From assembly GCA_900766005.1 (NCBI GenBank), contig CAAFTU010000073.1, forward strand, positions 1-32,801: DNA of 32,801 nucleotides, written 5' to 3'. Shown here one piece after another: positions 1-7,065 of this stretch. Position 1 is the first letter of the stretch. Every line of letters begins with the position of its first letter. The notes below the pieces were generated by a model. It was given only the letters and a program-made list of their open reading frames with translations, searched no databases and was not told the origin of the DNA. Source of the DNA: an uncultured Bacteroides sp. (GTDB taxonomy: Bacteria > Bacteroidota > Bacteroidia > Bacteroidales > Bacteroidaceae). A program made the position numbers and the translations under genes.

Positions 1-66
1 AAATAAAATATAAAATATATAATATAATATAATATATATATTATTATATAATTATTATTATAAGAT
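1..66. repeat. AT-only low-complexity tract
   Basis: The first 60-odd bases are almost entirely A and T, made of irregular TATAA/ATTATT units. No gene is visible. The stretch from here to the left pentamer repeat (about 67-244) is pyrimidine-rich and contains the word CTTTCAGT twice, but nothing else recognisable. The window edge prevents saying what lies further left. Confidence 0.6.
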
Positions 67-244
67 ATTTTTACAAGTAAAAAAGCCCTTTTCTACCTCT
101 TTCGCCCCCCCTTTCAGTGTTTGCTCCTTCCGCTGTTTTCCTGCTTTCAGTTGGTTCATCTACGGATTTCTGCTTATGGATTTTTCTTTACTTTTCCTGT
201 CAACCATCCTCCCTGTAGACAAACACGGAGAGCAAAGTGAAAAC

Positions 245-279
245 AAAAGTGTAACGTAACGTAACGTAACGCTGCGCGG
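245..279 (+). repeat. left inverted repeat with (GTAAC)4
   Basis: Four perfect tandem copies of GTAAC (251-270) are preceded by AAAAGT and followed by GCTGCGCGG. The same composite sequence occurs in reverse complement at 10666-10705, with five pentamers. The outer and inner flanks match as well as the pentamers, so this is a composite repeat and not chance microsatellite sequence. The pair encloses about 10.4 kb. Pentamer arrays of this kind may be dispersed elsewhere in the genome, which this window cannot show. Confidence 0.85.
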
Positions 280-670
280 ACACGCCCTCACAAACGGCTC
301 TGCGGAAAAAGCACCTCTATCCGTCTCTTCAGCCTCCGCATCATGCACACACGCCACAGCGGAAAAACGCTGCACGGCAAAGCGAAATTCATTTACATTT
401 TCCGCACGCAACACCGCATCACCACAACGCTATACCGCCTCATCAGAGCGCTCCGGTCCTCAACCTTTACAGGTCTTTTTCAGTGTTATTTTTTGTAAAA
501 TTTTAGGGGTTAAGAGAACAACCTATCGGAGGAAAAATCTATTTTTGCGCGCTTTTTTTTCGAGCCTTTTGCAAAGCGGCGTATACTGGCACGCACTGCA
601 GCCTGCACACGCTGCTTTTGCCACGGGCGTAAAAAAGGGCACAACTATATTTTTAACCTAAACAATACGT
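280..670. other. non-coding region upstream of the 292-aa gene
   Basis: About 390 bases without a convincing gene. A minus-strand open frame across 160-414 reads through the GTAAC array as a VTLRYVTL peptide and is judged a shadow of the repeat. A TATTTTTG at 540-547 fits the Bacteroides -7 consensus TAnnTTTG, but no TTTG is found at the expected -33 distance. It is the best promoter candidate for the gene at 671. Confidence 0.45.
540..547 (+). promoter_or_regulatory. candidate -7 promoter element
   Basis: TATTTTTG fits the Bacteroides TAnnTTTG -7 element. It lies about 124 nt before the 292-aa gene. The -33 element is not apparent, so confidence is limited. Confidence 0.3.
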
Positions 671-1549
671 ATGAAAACGCATTTGGAATATGTCCTAGAC
701 AACCATTTTCGCCCGCTTTCCGGCGAGAAGAAGAAGAAGCTGACAAAGGCCTGTTTCAGCTGTCCGCTGTTCTTAGTCTTATATTGCTTCTTTGCATCCT
801 ATGAAGAAGAAACGGGGCTTTCGGCCATCGATGTGTGGTTTGACTCCGTCAGGCTACTGCTAGCCCTCTTTTCCACGGTAAGCCCTCACCTGGTATTACC
901 CGACCTTTTCCAGCAAGCTTCGTCCCGCTACAATTCTTTGGAGCAGAAGAAGGAAGGGGCAGCGCGCTGTGCCGTGTTCACCAGTCTATCCTTCCTCCTC
1001 CCCCAGCTAAACGCAAAGAACGAACGCCTGAGCATGGAGCTGGACAAACTGCTGAAGTCGTGTCCGCTGCACCGCGACTTAAAAAGTAAACTCGAAAAGT
1101 TGAAGGCAGAGAAAGAGGCGGTGGGACAGCCGTTCAGCCCCCTCAACCTGTACGATTTAGAACAGCTTCTGAAGACCGGAAGGGTGAAAGAGTCCGGGAG
1201 AGTGAACGAGACCGGGAAGGTGAACGAAACCAAACAGGCAGAAATGCTTTTCAACGAGATGGTGGACGGCTTCATCAACAGCAGGAATGCCCTATGCTGC
1301 ATGGAGGCCACGCAAGTGCTCGGTGATATCTCCCGGAAGCACGGCTATCCCTGGAAGGAGCAGCTGGACCGTCTAAGCGATGCCGCCAACCGCTTCAGTG
1401 CGGCTGCCTGGATGCAGCCGGCACGGATTCATGTGGCATCCGGCGGTGTGTATATCCATTCAAACAGCGGTCCGGTGGGCGACCTGCATGGCGACCAATT
1501 CGTTCTCGTCAGACCCTCTGACAGCGATGCTCCCGAAGAAGAGGAATAA
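671..1549 (+). CDS. hypothetical protein, 292 aa
   Basis: I do not recognise this family. The ATG at 671 follows an A-rich leader, as is usual in Bacteroides. Residues 30-42 and 61-80 are hydrophobic but short and interrupted, so firm membrane segments cannot be claimed. Residues 115-150 are charged and helical in character. A hexapeptide-type tandem repeat lies at about 170-187 (GRVKES, GRVNET, GKVNET). The end of the protein changes style, with a Gly/His/Asn-rich stretch (GGVYIHSNSGPVGDLHGDQ, about 258-276) and an acidic tail. The next gene lies 50 nt downstream on the same strand, so the two are probably cotranscribed. Its position inside the repeat-bounded block suggests accessory content. 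No function is proposed. Confidence 0.75.
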   Translation: MKTHLEYVLDNHFRPLSGEKKKKLTKACFSCPLFLVLYCFFASYEEETGLSAIDVWFDSVRLLLALFSTVSPHLVLPDLFQQASSRYNSLEQKKEGAARCAVFTSLSFLLPQLNAKNERLSMELDKLLKSCPLHRDLKSKLEKLKAEKEAVGQPFSPLNLYDLEQLLKTGRVKESGRVNETGKVNETKQAEMLFNEMVDGFINSRNALCCMEATQVLGDISRKHGYPWKEQLDRLSDAANRFSAAAWMQPARIHVASGGVYIHSNSGPVGDLHGDQFVLVRPSDSDAPEEEE

Positions 1550-1599
1550 CCTGTTTTTTGTCAACCCAAGTAAATTATTGTCTAAAAAAATAAAAAGCT

Positions 1600-2118
1600 A
1601 TGAAAATGAAAGTAGAAAAGAACACCGCCCGGATTCTTTATAATTTCGGACCCGTGAATGGCGGCAAAGTGATGACACAGAATGTACATATCTGCTCTGA
1701 ACAGACAGAGGAGGAAAAGACGGAGGAAGAGGAAGAGGACGAAAAGGAAGAAGTGAAAGAAGTGGAACATGTGGTTGAAGTGGAAGCAGTGGCTGAAATT
1801 CCCGACGCTACCGAAGTTCCCCTGGAATCCCTGGGGTGCGAGACATCGGAGAAAGCTGTGGCAAATATCAACCAGACGCTGATGTTTTTTGAGGCAGCAC
1901 TGAACACGTCGTTCGATTCCCATCACATCAATCAAAGCGCTTTGGCTGATGCTATCAGCTTCTTGACCGGCAAAAAGAAAGGGAGTATTCGCACCAAAAT
2001 TACGGATGGAATCGGATACGACGGTCCGCAGGAAAGGCGGGATGCTACCTATTTGGCAAAACTGCTCGACGAGGTGAGTCCTGAACTTGCCCAGCGCATC
2101 CGGAACAACATCAAGTAG
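1600..2118 (+). CDS. hypothetical acidic protein, 172 aa
   Basis: This is an unrecognised protein in three parts. Residues 1-33 have a Gly/Asn/Val-rich beginning (YNFGPVNGGKVMTQNVHI). Residues 35-66 are an extremely acidic Glu/Asp/Lys/Val run. About 80-172 is a predicted helical C-terminal domain containing ALADAISFLTGKKKGS and a basic end. The beginning resembles in style the end of the preceding 292-aa protein, which hints that the two genes share a module. The acidic run is A/G-rich at DNA level and could be a slippage-prone tract. It sits 50 nt after the previous gene. No terminator is evident before the restriction-modification cassette. No known function. Confidence 0.7.
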   Translation: MKMKVEKNTARILYNFGPVNGGKVMTQNVHICSEQTEEEKTEEEEEDEKEEVKEVEHVVEVEAVAEIPDATEVPLESLGCETSEKAVANINQTLMFFEAALNTSFDSHHINQSALADAISFLTGKKKGSIRTKITDGIGYDGPQERRDATYLAKLLDEVSPELAQRIRNNIK

Positions 2119-2249
2119 GCGATGTAATTGCAGGACCGAAGAAACTACCACCCCCAAAAAAGAATAGTAAAATCTTCCCTCCAAAGTCGGGAATGGCTAT
2201 CTTAAAATGATGTGATATGAAATTTGATAATATCTTGTCACACTAAATC

Positions 2250-2268
2250 TTTATCATAATGCGATAAA
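2250..2268. promoter_or_regulatory. candidate operator for the HTH controller
   Basis: TTTATC (2250-2255) and GATAAA (2263-2268) form a perfect 6-bp inverted repeat with a 7-nt spacer. It lies just upstream of the -7 element of the restriction-modification cassette, overlapping where a -33 element should be. C-box operators of controller proteins occupy this kind of position. That it binds the product of the gene at 2313 is inference. Confidence 0.4.
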
Positions 2269-2286
2269 ACTTTCAAGTATTTTGCG

Positions 2287-2294
2287 TACCTTTG
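2287..2294 (+). promoter_or_regulatory. -7 promoter element of the R-M cassette
   Basis: TACCTTTG is a perfect match to TAnnTTTG. The controller ATG is only 18 nt further on, so the transcript would have a very short leader, a known tendency of controller-protein genes. No good TTTG is found at -33, as might be expected of a weak or activator-dependent promoter. Confidence 0.55.
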
Positions 2295-2312
2295 TAGCAA
2301 ATTTAGTTAGAT

Positions 2313-2555
2313 ATGGCAAGTCAATATATAAACCGCATAAGAGTTGCTTTGGCGGAGCAAAATAAGACCAATCGCTGGTTAGCCGAACAAATGGGAAAAT
2401 CTGAAATTACAATTAGCAGATGGGTACAAAATAAGACTCAACCATCTTTGGAACAATTAGTGGTAGTTGCAAAAGTCTTATCTGTAAGCCCTAAAGACTT
2501 GATAAATGAAGTCGAATGTGACAAAACAGACGTTAATGTAAAGACACAGATTTAG
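2313..2555 (+). CDS. XRE-family HTH regulator, likely R-M controller
   Basis: An 80-aa single-domain helix-turn-helix protein of the Xre/Cro type. The HTH spans about residues 12-65, with the turn and recognition helix at WLAEQMGKSEITISRWVQNK and the family-typical PSLEQLVVVAKVL following. Small proteins of this kind directly upstream of a methyltransferase and endonuclease are usually controller (C) proteins, which bind an operator at their own promoter and delay endonuclease expression in a new host. The gene is 13 nt upstream of the methyltransferase, and an inverted-repeat operator candidate lies just upstream of it at 2250-2268. The HTH call is firm; the controller role is inferred from position. 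Confidence 0.88.
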   Translation: MASQYINRIRVALAEQNKTNRWLAEQMGKSEITISRWVQNKTQPSLEQLVVVAKVLSVSPKDLINEVECDKTDVNVKTQI

Positions 2556-2568
2556 TAGATGTAGAAAT

Positions 2569-4347
2569 ATGTTTAGATATATTGAAAATCAAGATAGAAC
2601 ATTTCTCTTCGGTGCATATCGTGGAGAAAAATCTCAGTTGGAATGGATTCTTGGAAAGCAGCCTCATAGGTATGAAAAGCTTTACAATATCCGATTCAAT
2701 AAAGATTTGTTTTCACAGCGAAGAGGAGGCGTTATCTCGGAGCAATTACCAGATTACGTTCTTATATATAACACGCAAAATCCACAAGACGAATATCACC
2801 TGTTTCCTTGCATAAGTTCGTCTATCAAGGAGCAAAGCGATATGGAAGCACTTGGCTATCCTAATCCGAATGGCAGTTATGTTGTATATTCGTTAGGTGA
2901 CGAGTTGCTTTCTGAGCCTCTTGATATCCGAAAGCTAATGTTAAAGGCATTGCCAAACGAAAATGACAATGTGCCTTTTTCTCCTGCAATCTTAAAGGGT
3001 AAAGATATTGCAAATATGGTTGACAATACAAAGGCCATCCCAGCTGTTGCAGAAGTTGAACAGGAGAATGTTTTGCGCTTTATTGACCTGTTTGCAGGTA
3101 TTGGCGGTATTCGCTGTGGTCTCGAACAAGCTGCCCGAGAGAAAGGACTGAATCCGGTTTGTGTTATGACATCAGAGATAAAACCTTACGCAGTTAATGT
3201 CTTAAAAGAAAACCATCCAACAGAGACTATTACAGGAGATATCACTAAAGTTGAAACAAAAAGCATTCCTGATTTCGACATCCTCTGTGCCGGTTTCCCT
3301 TGTCAGGCGTTCAGTTCTGCAGGGAAACGCCAAGGCTTTGCAGACACCCGAGGGACAATGTTCTTCGAGGTTGAACGCATACTGCGTGACAAGAAGCCAA
3401 AGGGATTCATTCTCGAAAATGTTGAGGGTCTCGTAAATCACGATAGCGGTAAGACACTTCAAGTCATTATTGACAGACTTCACGCCCTAAAATACAAATT
3501 TGATTTCCGGGTGCTCAACTCAAAATACTTTGGAGTACCTCAGGAAAGGAAAAGAATCTATATCGTAGGTAGTCTTGAGCGCAAACCGGATCTTGATAAT
3601 TTCCCTGTCAAAGAAGCAAAGTTAGGAGAGATTCTTGAATCCGGAATGCCAACTGAGGACACTCCTTTTATCAGAACATTGCTCAAGCATTTTTCAGTAG
3701 AGCAACTTTACGGAAAGGCAATCAAAGACAAAAGAGGTGGAGAAACCAACATACATAGTTGGGATTTGGAAATCAAAGGCCCTGTTTCAGCAAAGCAGAA
3801 AAAACTCCTTGATACAATTCTCACAGAACGCAGAAAGAAAAAATGGGCTGAAATCATCGGAATTGACTGGATGGATGGTATGCCTTTAACTCTCGAACAG
3901 ATTAGCACGTTTTACGATGATCCTGAACTTGAGGATATGTTGGTAGACTTGACAAACAAAGGATATCTGAAATATGAACATCCAAAGAAATTGATTCGTG
4001 AGAAGAATGATAATGGGGTAGAAACGACACGCAGGGAATATGATAAATCAAAACCCAAAGGCTATAACATCGTTGCCGGCAAATTGAGTTTTGAGATAAG
4101 CAAAGTCATGTCTCCTGATGAAATATCACCGACTCTTGTAGCAATGGATATGCAGAAATTGTATGTCGGGGACAACGGTGGTCTCCGAAGACTCACATTG
4201 CGTGAAGGCTTGAGATTATGCGGATACCCGGATGAAATCAAATTCAATGTGAGCGAAAAAGATGGCTTTGACTTATTAGGCAATACAGTCGTAGTACCTG
4301 TTATCAAAGCCGTAGCCGAAAGATTACTTGATACACTCATATTATAA
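2569..4347 (+). CDS. DNA (cytosine-5) methyltransferase, Type II
   Basis: Transfers methyl from SAM to carbon 5 of cytosine in the recognition site, protecting the host from its partner nuclease. Family motifs appear in order: motif I FIDLFAGIGG (171-180), motif IV GFPCQ with nucleophile Cys245, motif VI ENV (283-285), motif VIII QERKR (325-329), and the motif IX/X region near the end (GLRLCGYP and LLGNTVVVPVI). A variable region of about 150 residues between VIII and IX should hold the target recognition domain. At 592 aa it is longer than typical for the family, because about 165 residues precede motif I. That N-terminal part has no motif I recognise. The gene lies between the controller and the endonuclease on the same strand. 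Base composition is clearly more AT-rich than the flanking VirE and Sus regions, a sign of separate ancestry. Confidence 0.95.
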   Translation: MFRYIENQDRTFLFGAYRGEKSQLEWILGKQPHRYEKLYNIRFNKDLFSQRRGGVISEQLPDYVLIYNTQNPQDEYHLFPCISSSIKEQSDMEALGYPNPNGSYVVYSLGDELLSEPLDIRKLMLKALPNENDNVPFSPAILKGKDIANMVDNTKAIPAVAEVEQENVLRFIDLFAGIGGIRCGLEQAAREKGLNPVCVMTSEIKPYAVNVLKENHPTETITGDITKVETKSIPDFDILCAGFPCQAFSSAGKRQGFADTRGTMFFEVERILRDKKPKGFILENVEGLVNHDSGKTLQVIIDRLHALKYKFDFRVLNSKYFGVPQERKRIYIVGSLERKPDLDNFPVKEAKLGEILESGMPTEDTPFIRTLLKHFSVEQLYGKAIKDKRGGETNIHSWDLEIKGPVSAKQKKLLDTILTERRKKKWAEIIGIDWMDGMPLTLEQISTFYDDPELEDMLVDLTNKGYLKYEHPKKLIREKNDNGVETTRREYDKSKPKGYNIVAGKLSFEISKVMSPDEISPTLVAMDMQKLYVGDNGGLRRLTLREGLRLCGYPDEIKFNVSEKDGFDLLGNTVVVPVIKAVAERLLDTLIL

Positions 4348-4357
4348 CTCTGACAAT

Positions 4358-5101
4358 ATGAAACTTACAGTAGAACAAGTTTATAACAAGCTGGTCAATG
4401 ATGATAAAATTCTGACAAAGAAAGGCCAGATTACATTTACTTTAGGAGACATCGACATCATCGTAAAGCAACGCGATGTTGTTGGTAACATTATGCAGGA
4501 ATGGATTGAGGGGTGGCTCAAGAAGAATAATATCGATTACTCTCTTAACGACAACACTCAGATGCCGCCGGACTTCTATCTTGATCCTGAAAACAAGAAA
4601 GAGGGGCTAATGGAAATCAAAGCCTTCAACTATAAAGGCAGTCCCGGTTTCGATATTGCTGATTTCCGGATGTATGCTCGAGAAATTTCAGAAAAGCCTT
4701 GGATGCTCAATGTAACATATTTGATTTTTGGATATGATATGTCGGATGACGGCATTGTCACGATAAAACAGATATGGCAGAAGAAAGTATGGGAAATGTC
4801 AAGACCAATGAAATCTGGTAACAACAAAACTATATGGCCGATAAATCTGCAAATAAAAGAAGGTACCGTACACAAAATGCGTCCTGCAAAATGGTATGGA
4901 AAAGCCACAATTTTCTCCATCTTCGAAAACATGGAAGACTTTCTGGCCGCGATGGAAGAAACTATGTATAAGAACAAAGATACTCGTGATGATGCTCCCG
5001 ACTGGCTTCAGAAAGTTCTCGACAGTTATGAAAAGCATTATGGTGTAAGACTTCAAATCCCAAGATGGAGCGAAATCGCCTCAAAGTATGTGAATAGATA
5101 A
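4358..5101 (+). CDS. NgoBV-like Type II restriction endonuclease
   Basis: A 247-aa protein directly after the methyltransferase (10-nt gap). The ATG at 4358 is preferred over an in-frame TTG at 4328 that would overlap the methyltransferase, because MKLTVEQVYNKL looks like the family start. A PD-(D/E)XK nuclease core is visible: Pro71-Asp72, then Glu86-Ile87-Lys88, with MEIKAFNY followed by PGFDIADF. From memory this arrangement resembles the NgoBV family, whose founding member cuts GGNNCC; that specificity should not be assumed here. Position and the partner methyltransferase make a restriction role likely. The family assignment is moderate, the nuclease call is strong. Confidence 0.82.
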   Translation: MKLTVEQVYNKLVNDDKILTKKGQITFTLGDIDIIVKQRDVVGNIMQEWIEGWLKKNNIDYSLNDNTQMPPDFYLDPENKKEGLMEIKAFNYKGSPGFDIADFRMYAREISEKPWMLNVTYLIFGYDMSDDGIVTIKQIWQKKVWEMSRPMKSGNNKTIWPINLQIKEGTVHKMRPAKWYGKATIFSIFENMEDFLAAMEETMYKNKDTRDDAPDWLQKVLDSYEKHYGVRLQIPRWSEIASKYVNR

Positions 5102-5146
5102 GTTATGGCGAATGCTAAGTACCCCTATTCAAAATTCACAATAAAT

Positions 5147-5635
5147 ATGCGATATATATACACTCTTTTGTTTCTATTTTGTACGCTGTTTGTAGACGCA
5201 CAAGGATATGAATCGTATTCCACAACTTGTTTTTCATCTCCCTCCCCCTTGTACAAGGGAATGGAACAGGGGAATACCCCCCAAGGGTACAAACAAACAA
5301 TTTACTGGAAAAAGCATAAAAAACTCAAAAGATATGCGTATAGCACACTGGGATTAGGCATTTGCAGTACAATTGTTGGCTGGATAGGAGAGATTGGCAA
5401 CCATGCAGATACGAATAGCAATTGGAAAGAAGACGGGAAAGCATGGGATATTGTTTTAGCAGCAGGTATAGGCCTGACCATTTCCAGTATTCCACTATTT
5501 GTTGTTTCCCATAAGAACAAAAAAAAGGCTAAGGAAAGCATGAATGTTTCATTAAAGAGTTCAACAATCTATTTAGATTTACCCCATGGTATGAAGCAAA
5601 CACAACACGCTGTGGGAATTTGTATCAACTTTTAA
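5147..5635 (+). CDS. hypothetical exported or membrane protein
   Basis: Not recognised. The ATG at 5147 is chosen over the one at 5105 because it gives a clean signal peptide (MRYIYTLLFLFCTLFVDAQG), with cleavage plausible after DAQ; this makes a 162-aa product. Two hydrophobic stretches follow (around TLGLGICSTIVGWIG and IVLAAGIGLTISSIPLFVV), then a KKNKKKAK-type basic patch. The architecture resembles small Bacteroidales envelope proteins. It starts 46 nt after the endonuclease stop in the same AT-rich stretch, so it may ride on the R-M transcript. A strong hairpin at 5663 closes the transcript. Any link to restriction is positional only. Confidence 0.65.
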   Translation: MRYIYTLLFLFCTLFVDAQGYESYSTTCFSSPSPLYKGMEQGNTPQGYKQTIYWKKHKKLKRYAYSTLGLGICSTIVGWIGEIGNHADTNSNWKEDGKAWDIVLAAGIGLTISSIPLFVVSHKNKKKAKESMNVSLKSSTIYLDLPHGMKQTQHAVGICINF

Positions 5636-5662
5636 ATCACTGATCAAAGAACGTACATCTAT

Positions 5663-5695
5663 CAATACTTCGGTATTTTTTTTACCGAAGTATTG
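5663..5695. terminator. perfect 13-bp hairpin with T7 loop
   Basis: CAATACTTCGGTA (5663-5675) and its exact reverse complement (5683-5695) flank a loop of seven Ts. The hairpin closes the R-M transcript 28 nt after the last stop. The T run sits in the loop and not after the stem, so termination efficiency is uncertain. The right arm also overlaps the likely -33 element of the next promoter. Confidence 0.6.
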
Positions 5696-5723
5696 GTTTA
5701 TATCACCGAAAAATATATATTTG
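5693..5723 (+). promoter_or_regulatory. promoter for the 61-aa gene
   Basis: TATATTTG at 5716-5723 fits TAnnTTTG. TTGG at 5693-5696 lies 19 nt upstream and is close to the -33 element TTTG. The -33 part lies inside the right arm of the hairpin at 5663-5695. Confidence 0.5.
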
Positions 5724-5754
5724 CAATATACGTAACTTTAAAAAAAATCTCTTC

Positions 5755-5940
5755 ATGAAAGCACTAAGCATGAAAAAAAATACGCTGATAACGATATTTT
5801 GTATATCAACATTTATTATCATCCCACTATTTGTTGATTTATTCATACATGGATACTATACAAAATGTTTCGTCATAGCTTTCCTATTTGTGCTATCAAT
5901 CATTGGACTACACAAAGGAATCCAATTATTATCTAATTAA
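5755..5940 (+). CDS. small two-segment membrane protein
   Basis: A 61-aa unrecognised protein with two hydrophobic helices (about residues 10-30 and 38-55) joined by a short loop with His, Tyr and Lys. Translation could also start at the second ATG (5770), giving 56 aa. It has its own promoter candidate, and its base composition matches the AT-rich R-M stretch. Small double-spanning membrane proteins can be toxins, immunity proteins or unknown regulators; nothing in the sequence selects among these. Confidence 0.45.
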   Translation: MKALSMKKNTLITIFCISTFIIIPLFVDLFIHGYYTKCFVIAFLFVLSIIGLHKGIQLLSN

Positions 5941-6024
5941 AAACAGACTCAATTCTGCGTAGTAATACCAACTGAAAGCTAAGTAGTTCACAATTCTTCA
6001 AGAACTACAGAACCCCTTACATGA

Positions 6025-6135
6025 GCTGCAGCCTCAGTAAAAATTGCAGCACCCCTCCGTAAAAATTGCAGCACCCCCTGTCAGAAAGCCTCAGAGCCCT
6101 TCTTCTCATTTTGCAGTACCTTTTGCAGCCCTGCA
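6025..6135. repeat. iteron-like TGCAG repeat array
   Basis: A 19-bp unit GTAAAAATTGCAGCACCCC occurs twice in tandem (6037-6055 and 6059-6077, period 22). TGCAG recurs nearby, including TTTTGCAG words near 6114 and 6121 and a palindrome TGCAG-CC-CTGCA at 6124-6135. Spaced repeats upstream of a set with a helicase/primase-like protein resemble replication iterons or an operator array. That role is inference. Confidence 0.55.
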
Positions 6136-6152
6136 ATCCTGTATTTGCCCCT

Positions 6153-6160
6153 TATCTTTG
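6153..6160 (+). promoter_or_regulatory. candidate -7 element of the VirE-like set
   Basis: TATCTTTG fits TAnnTTTG just after the TGCAG repeats. The leader to the ATG at 6373 would be over 200 nt, and no -33 element is well placed. It is the only match I found in this gap. Confidence 0.3.
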
Positions 6161-6372
6161 TCCCTGTCAAAAGCCCGACGTTGAAATGCACTCGGTTTTG
6201 GCGGGGACTTTTCTTTTCCCACTCCGGATACGGCGAAGATAAGTTCCAAACTGCCCCGGCTGGGGCCACCGGAAACTCCGGATGCCTCATGAAACAGCAG
6301 GCAAAAAACATAGCAAGCTGCGGAACGGCAGGCAAAGAAAAGGAAATTAGAAACCATTAAAAACGAAAAAGT

Positions 6373-6654
6373 ATGGAACTTTATGTCACTATTGTAGAAC
6401 AGCGCGAACTCCAGAGTCGCCCGTACACCAACTTGCAGGGTCAATCCTCCATGTTTCACTCACGCGGCTTTGTGCTGAGCAACGGAATTGATGAATTTTA
6501 TGCCGAGATGACAGGCGAAGCGGCACTGACCTGCCCCGTCTACGACACCTCCGTGCTTCACCGGCTGCAAGCTACTTTCCGGCATCGCCGCTACACCGAC
6601 AAAAACGGACAGGAGCGTTTTGAGAACCTGGTCTACATCAACAAACTTAGTTGA
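6373..6654 (+). CDS. hypothetical small protein, possible OB-fold
   Basis: A 93-aa protein without a family I can name with certainty. It reads as alternating beta-strand segments with little helix: ELYVTIVEQREL, then FVLSNGIDEFYAEMTG, then a C-terminal LQATFRHRRYTDKNGQERF ending in LVYINKL. This pattern resembles small OB-fold single-strand-DNA-binding-like proteins such as DUF3127, but no diagnostic motif proves it. It heads a co-directional set, with gaps of 19 nt to the next gene and about 60 nt beyond that, leading to the P-loop protein at 7066. A DNA-handling partner role would fit. Both the fold and the role are inferred. Confidence 0.7.
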   Translation: MELYVTIVEQRELQSRPYTNLQGQSSMFHSRGFVLSNGIDEFYAEMTGEAALTCPVYDTSVLHRLQATFRHRRYTDKNGQERFENLVYINKLS

Positions 6655-6673
6655 CTTATAAAAAGATACAGAT

Positions 6674-7006
6674 ATGGAAATAACATTACAAATCAGCGAC
6701 AGCGCATATCAGCAGCTTATGGAAGGTGGAAAGAGAATACAAGGTTCAGTGGGCCTTACCACACCGCATGCGGGTAATTTCAATGAATACAGCCGACGTC
6801 CGGCAGCCTACAGAGAAGGAGAACGTGTCGTCCGTCTCCGACACGGCAAAGCGCGTGTCAACCGGGCGCAGGTGTCCCTCCGGCTGAACATCCGGCTGGA
6901 CGAGCCGCAGGTATGTCCGTCCGAAATCATCGAGTCGGAAAGCCGCGAAGCCAGCCATTTTGTGGACTATGAACTGGAGGATTTCCGGGACACCTTTGGC
7001 TGGTAA
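6674..7006 (+). CDS. hypothetical protein of the VirE-like set
   Basis: A 110-aa unrecognised protein. It has three parts: an N-terminal MEITLQISDSAYQQLMEGGK segment that reads as strand then helix, a basic Arg-rich middle (RRPAAYREGERVVRLRHGK) that could contact nucleic acid, and an acidic, aromatic end (DYELEDFRDTFGW). It starts 19 nt after the previous stop and precedes the 966-aa gene, so it is very likely cotranscribed. I propose no function. The basic middle and acidic end are the only functional hints. Confidence 0.7.
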   Translation: MEITLQISDSAYQQLMEGGKRIQGSVGLTTPHAGNFNEYSRRPAAYREGERVVRLRHGKARVNRAQVSLRLNIRLDEPQVCPSEIIESESREASHFVDYELEDFRDTFGW

Positions 7007-7027
7007 CTTACCCTTTTTTAAACCCTT

Positions 7028-7065
7028 CATCATCATCATCAGAATAAAGAAAAAGAAAAAGAAAG
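7028..7065 (+). repeat. simple repeats in the translation initiation region
   Basis: A run of four CAT/TCA triplets (about 7028-7041) is followed by repeated AAAAAG units (about 7046-7065) that end exactly at the ATG at 7066. Copy-number change would alter the spacing and A-richness before the start codon, which matters in Bacteroides because initiation relies on A-rich leaders and not on Shine-Dalgarno pairing. Confidence 0.6.

Larger units (their letters stand above)
5941..6372. other. gene-free region with TGCAG repeats
   Basis: About 430 bases with no supportable gene. It marks the switch from the AT-rich R-M stretch to GC-richer DNA. It contains the repeat array at 6025-6135 and a -7-like element at 6153-6160. 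The rest shows no structure I can name. Minus-strand open frames here lack any recognisable protein character. Confidence 0.5.

Noticed and set aside
251..270. CRISPR or telomere-like repeat
   Set aside because: The unit is 5 bp with no spacers, and the array is only four copies. It is a simple tandem repeat within a longer inverted repeat.
160..414. Minus-strand 84-aa open frame
   Set aside because: It reads through the GTAAC pentamer array (giving VTLRYVTL) and shows no domain, start context or partner gene. It is a shadow of the repeat.
6081..6459. Overlapping open frames on both strands in the TGCAG region
   Set aside because: Three frames compete over the same bases, none has recognisable protein character, and they overlap the repeat array. 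They are treated as non-coding.
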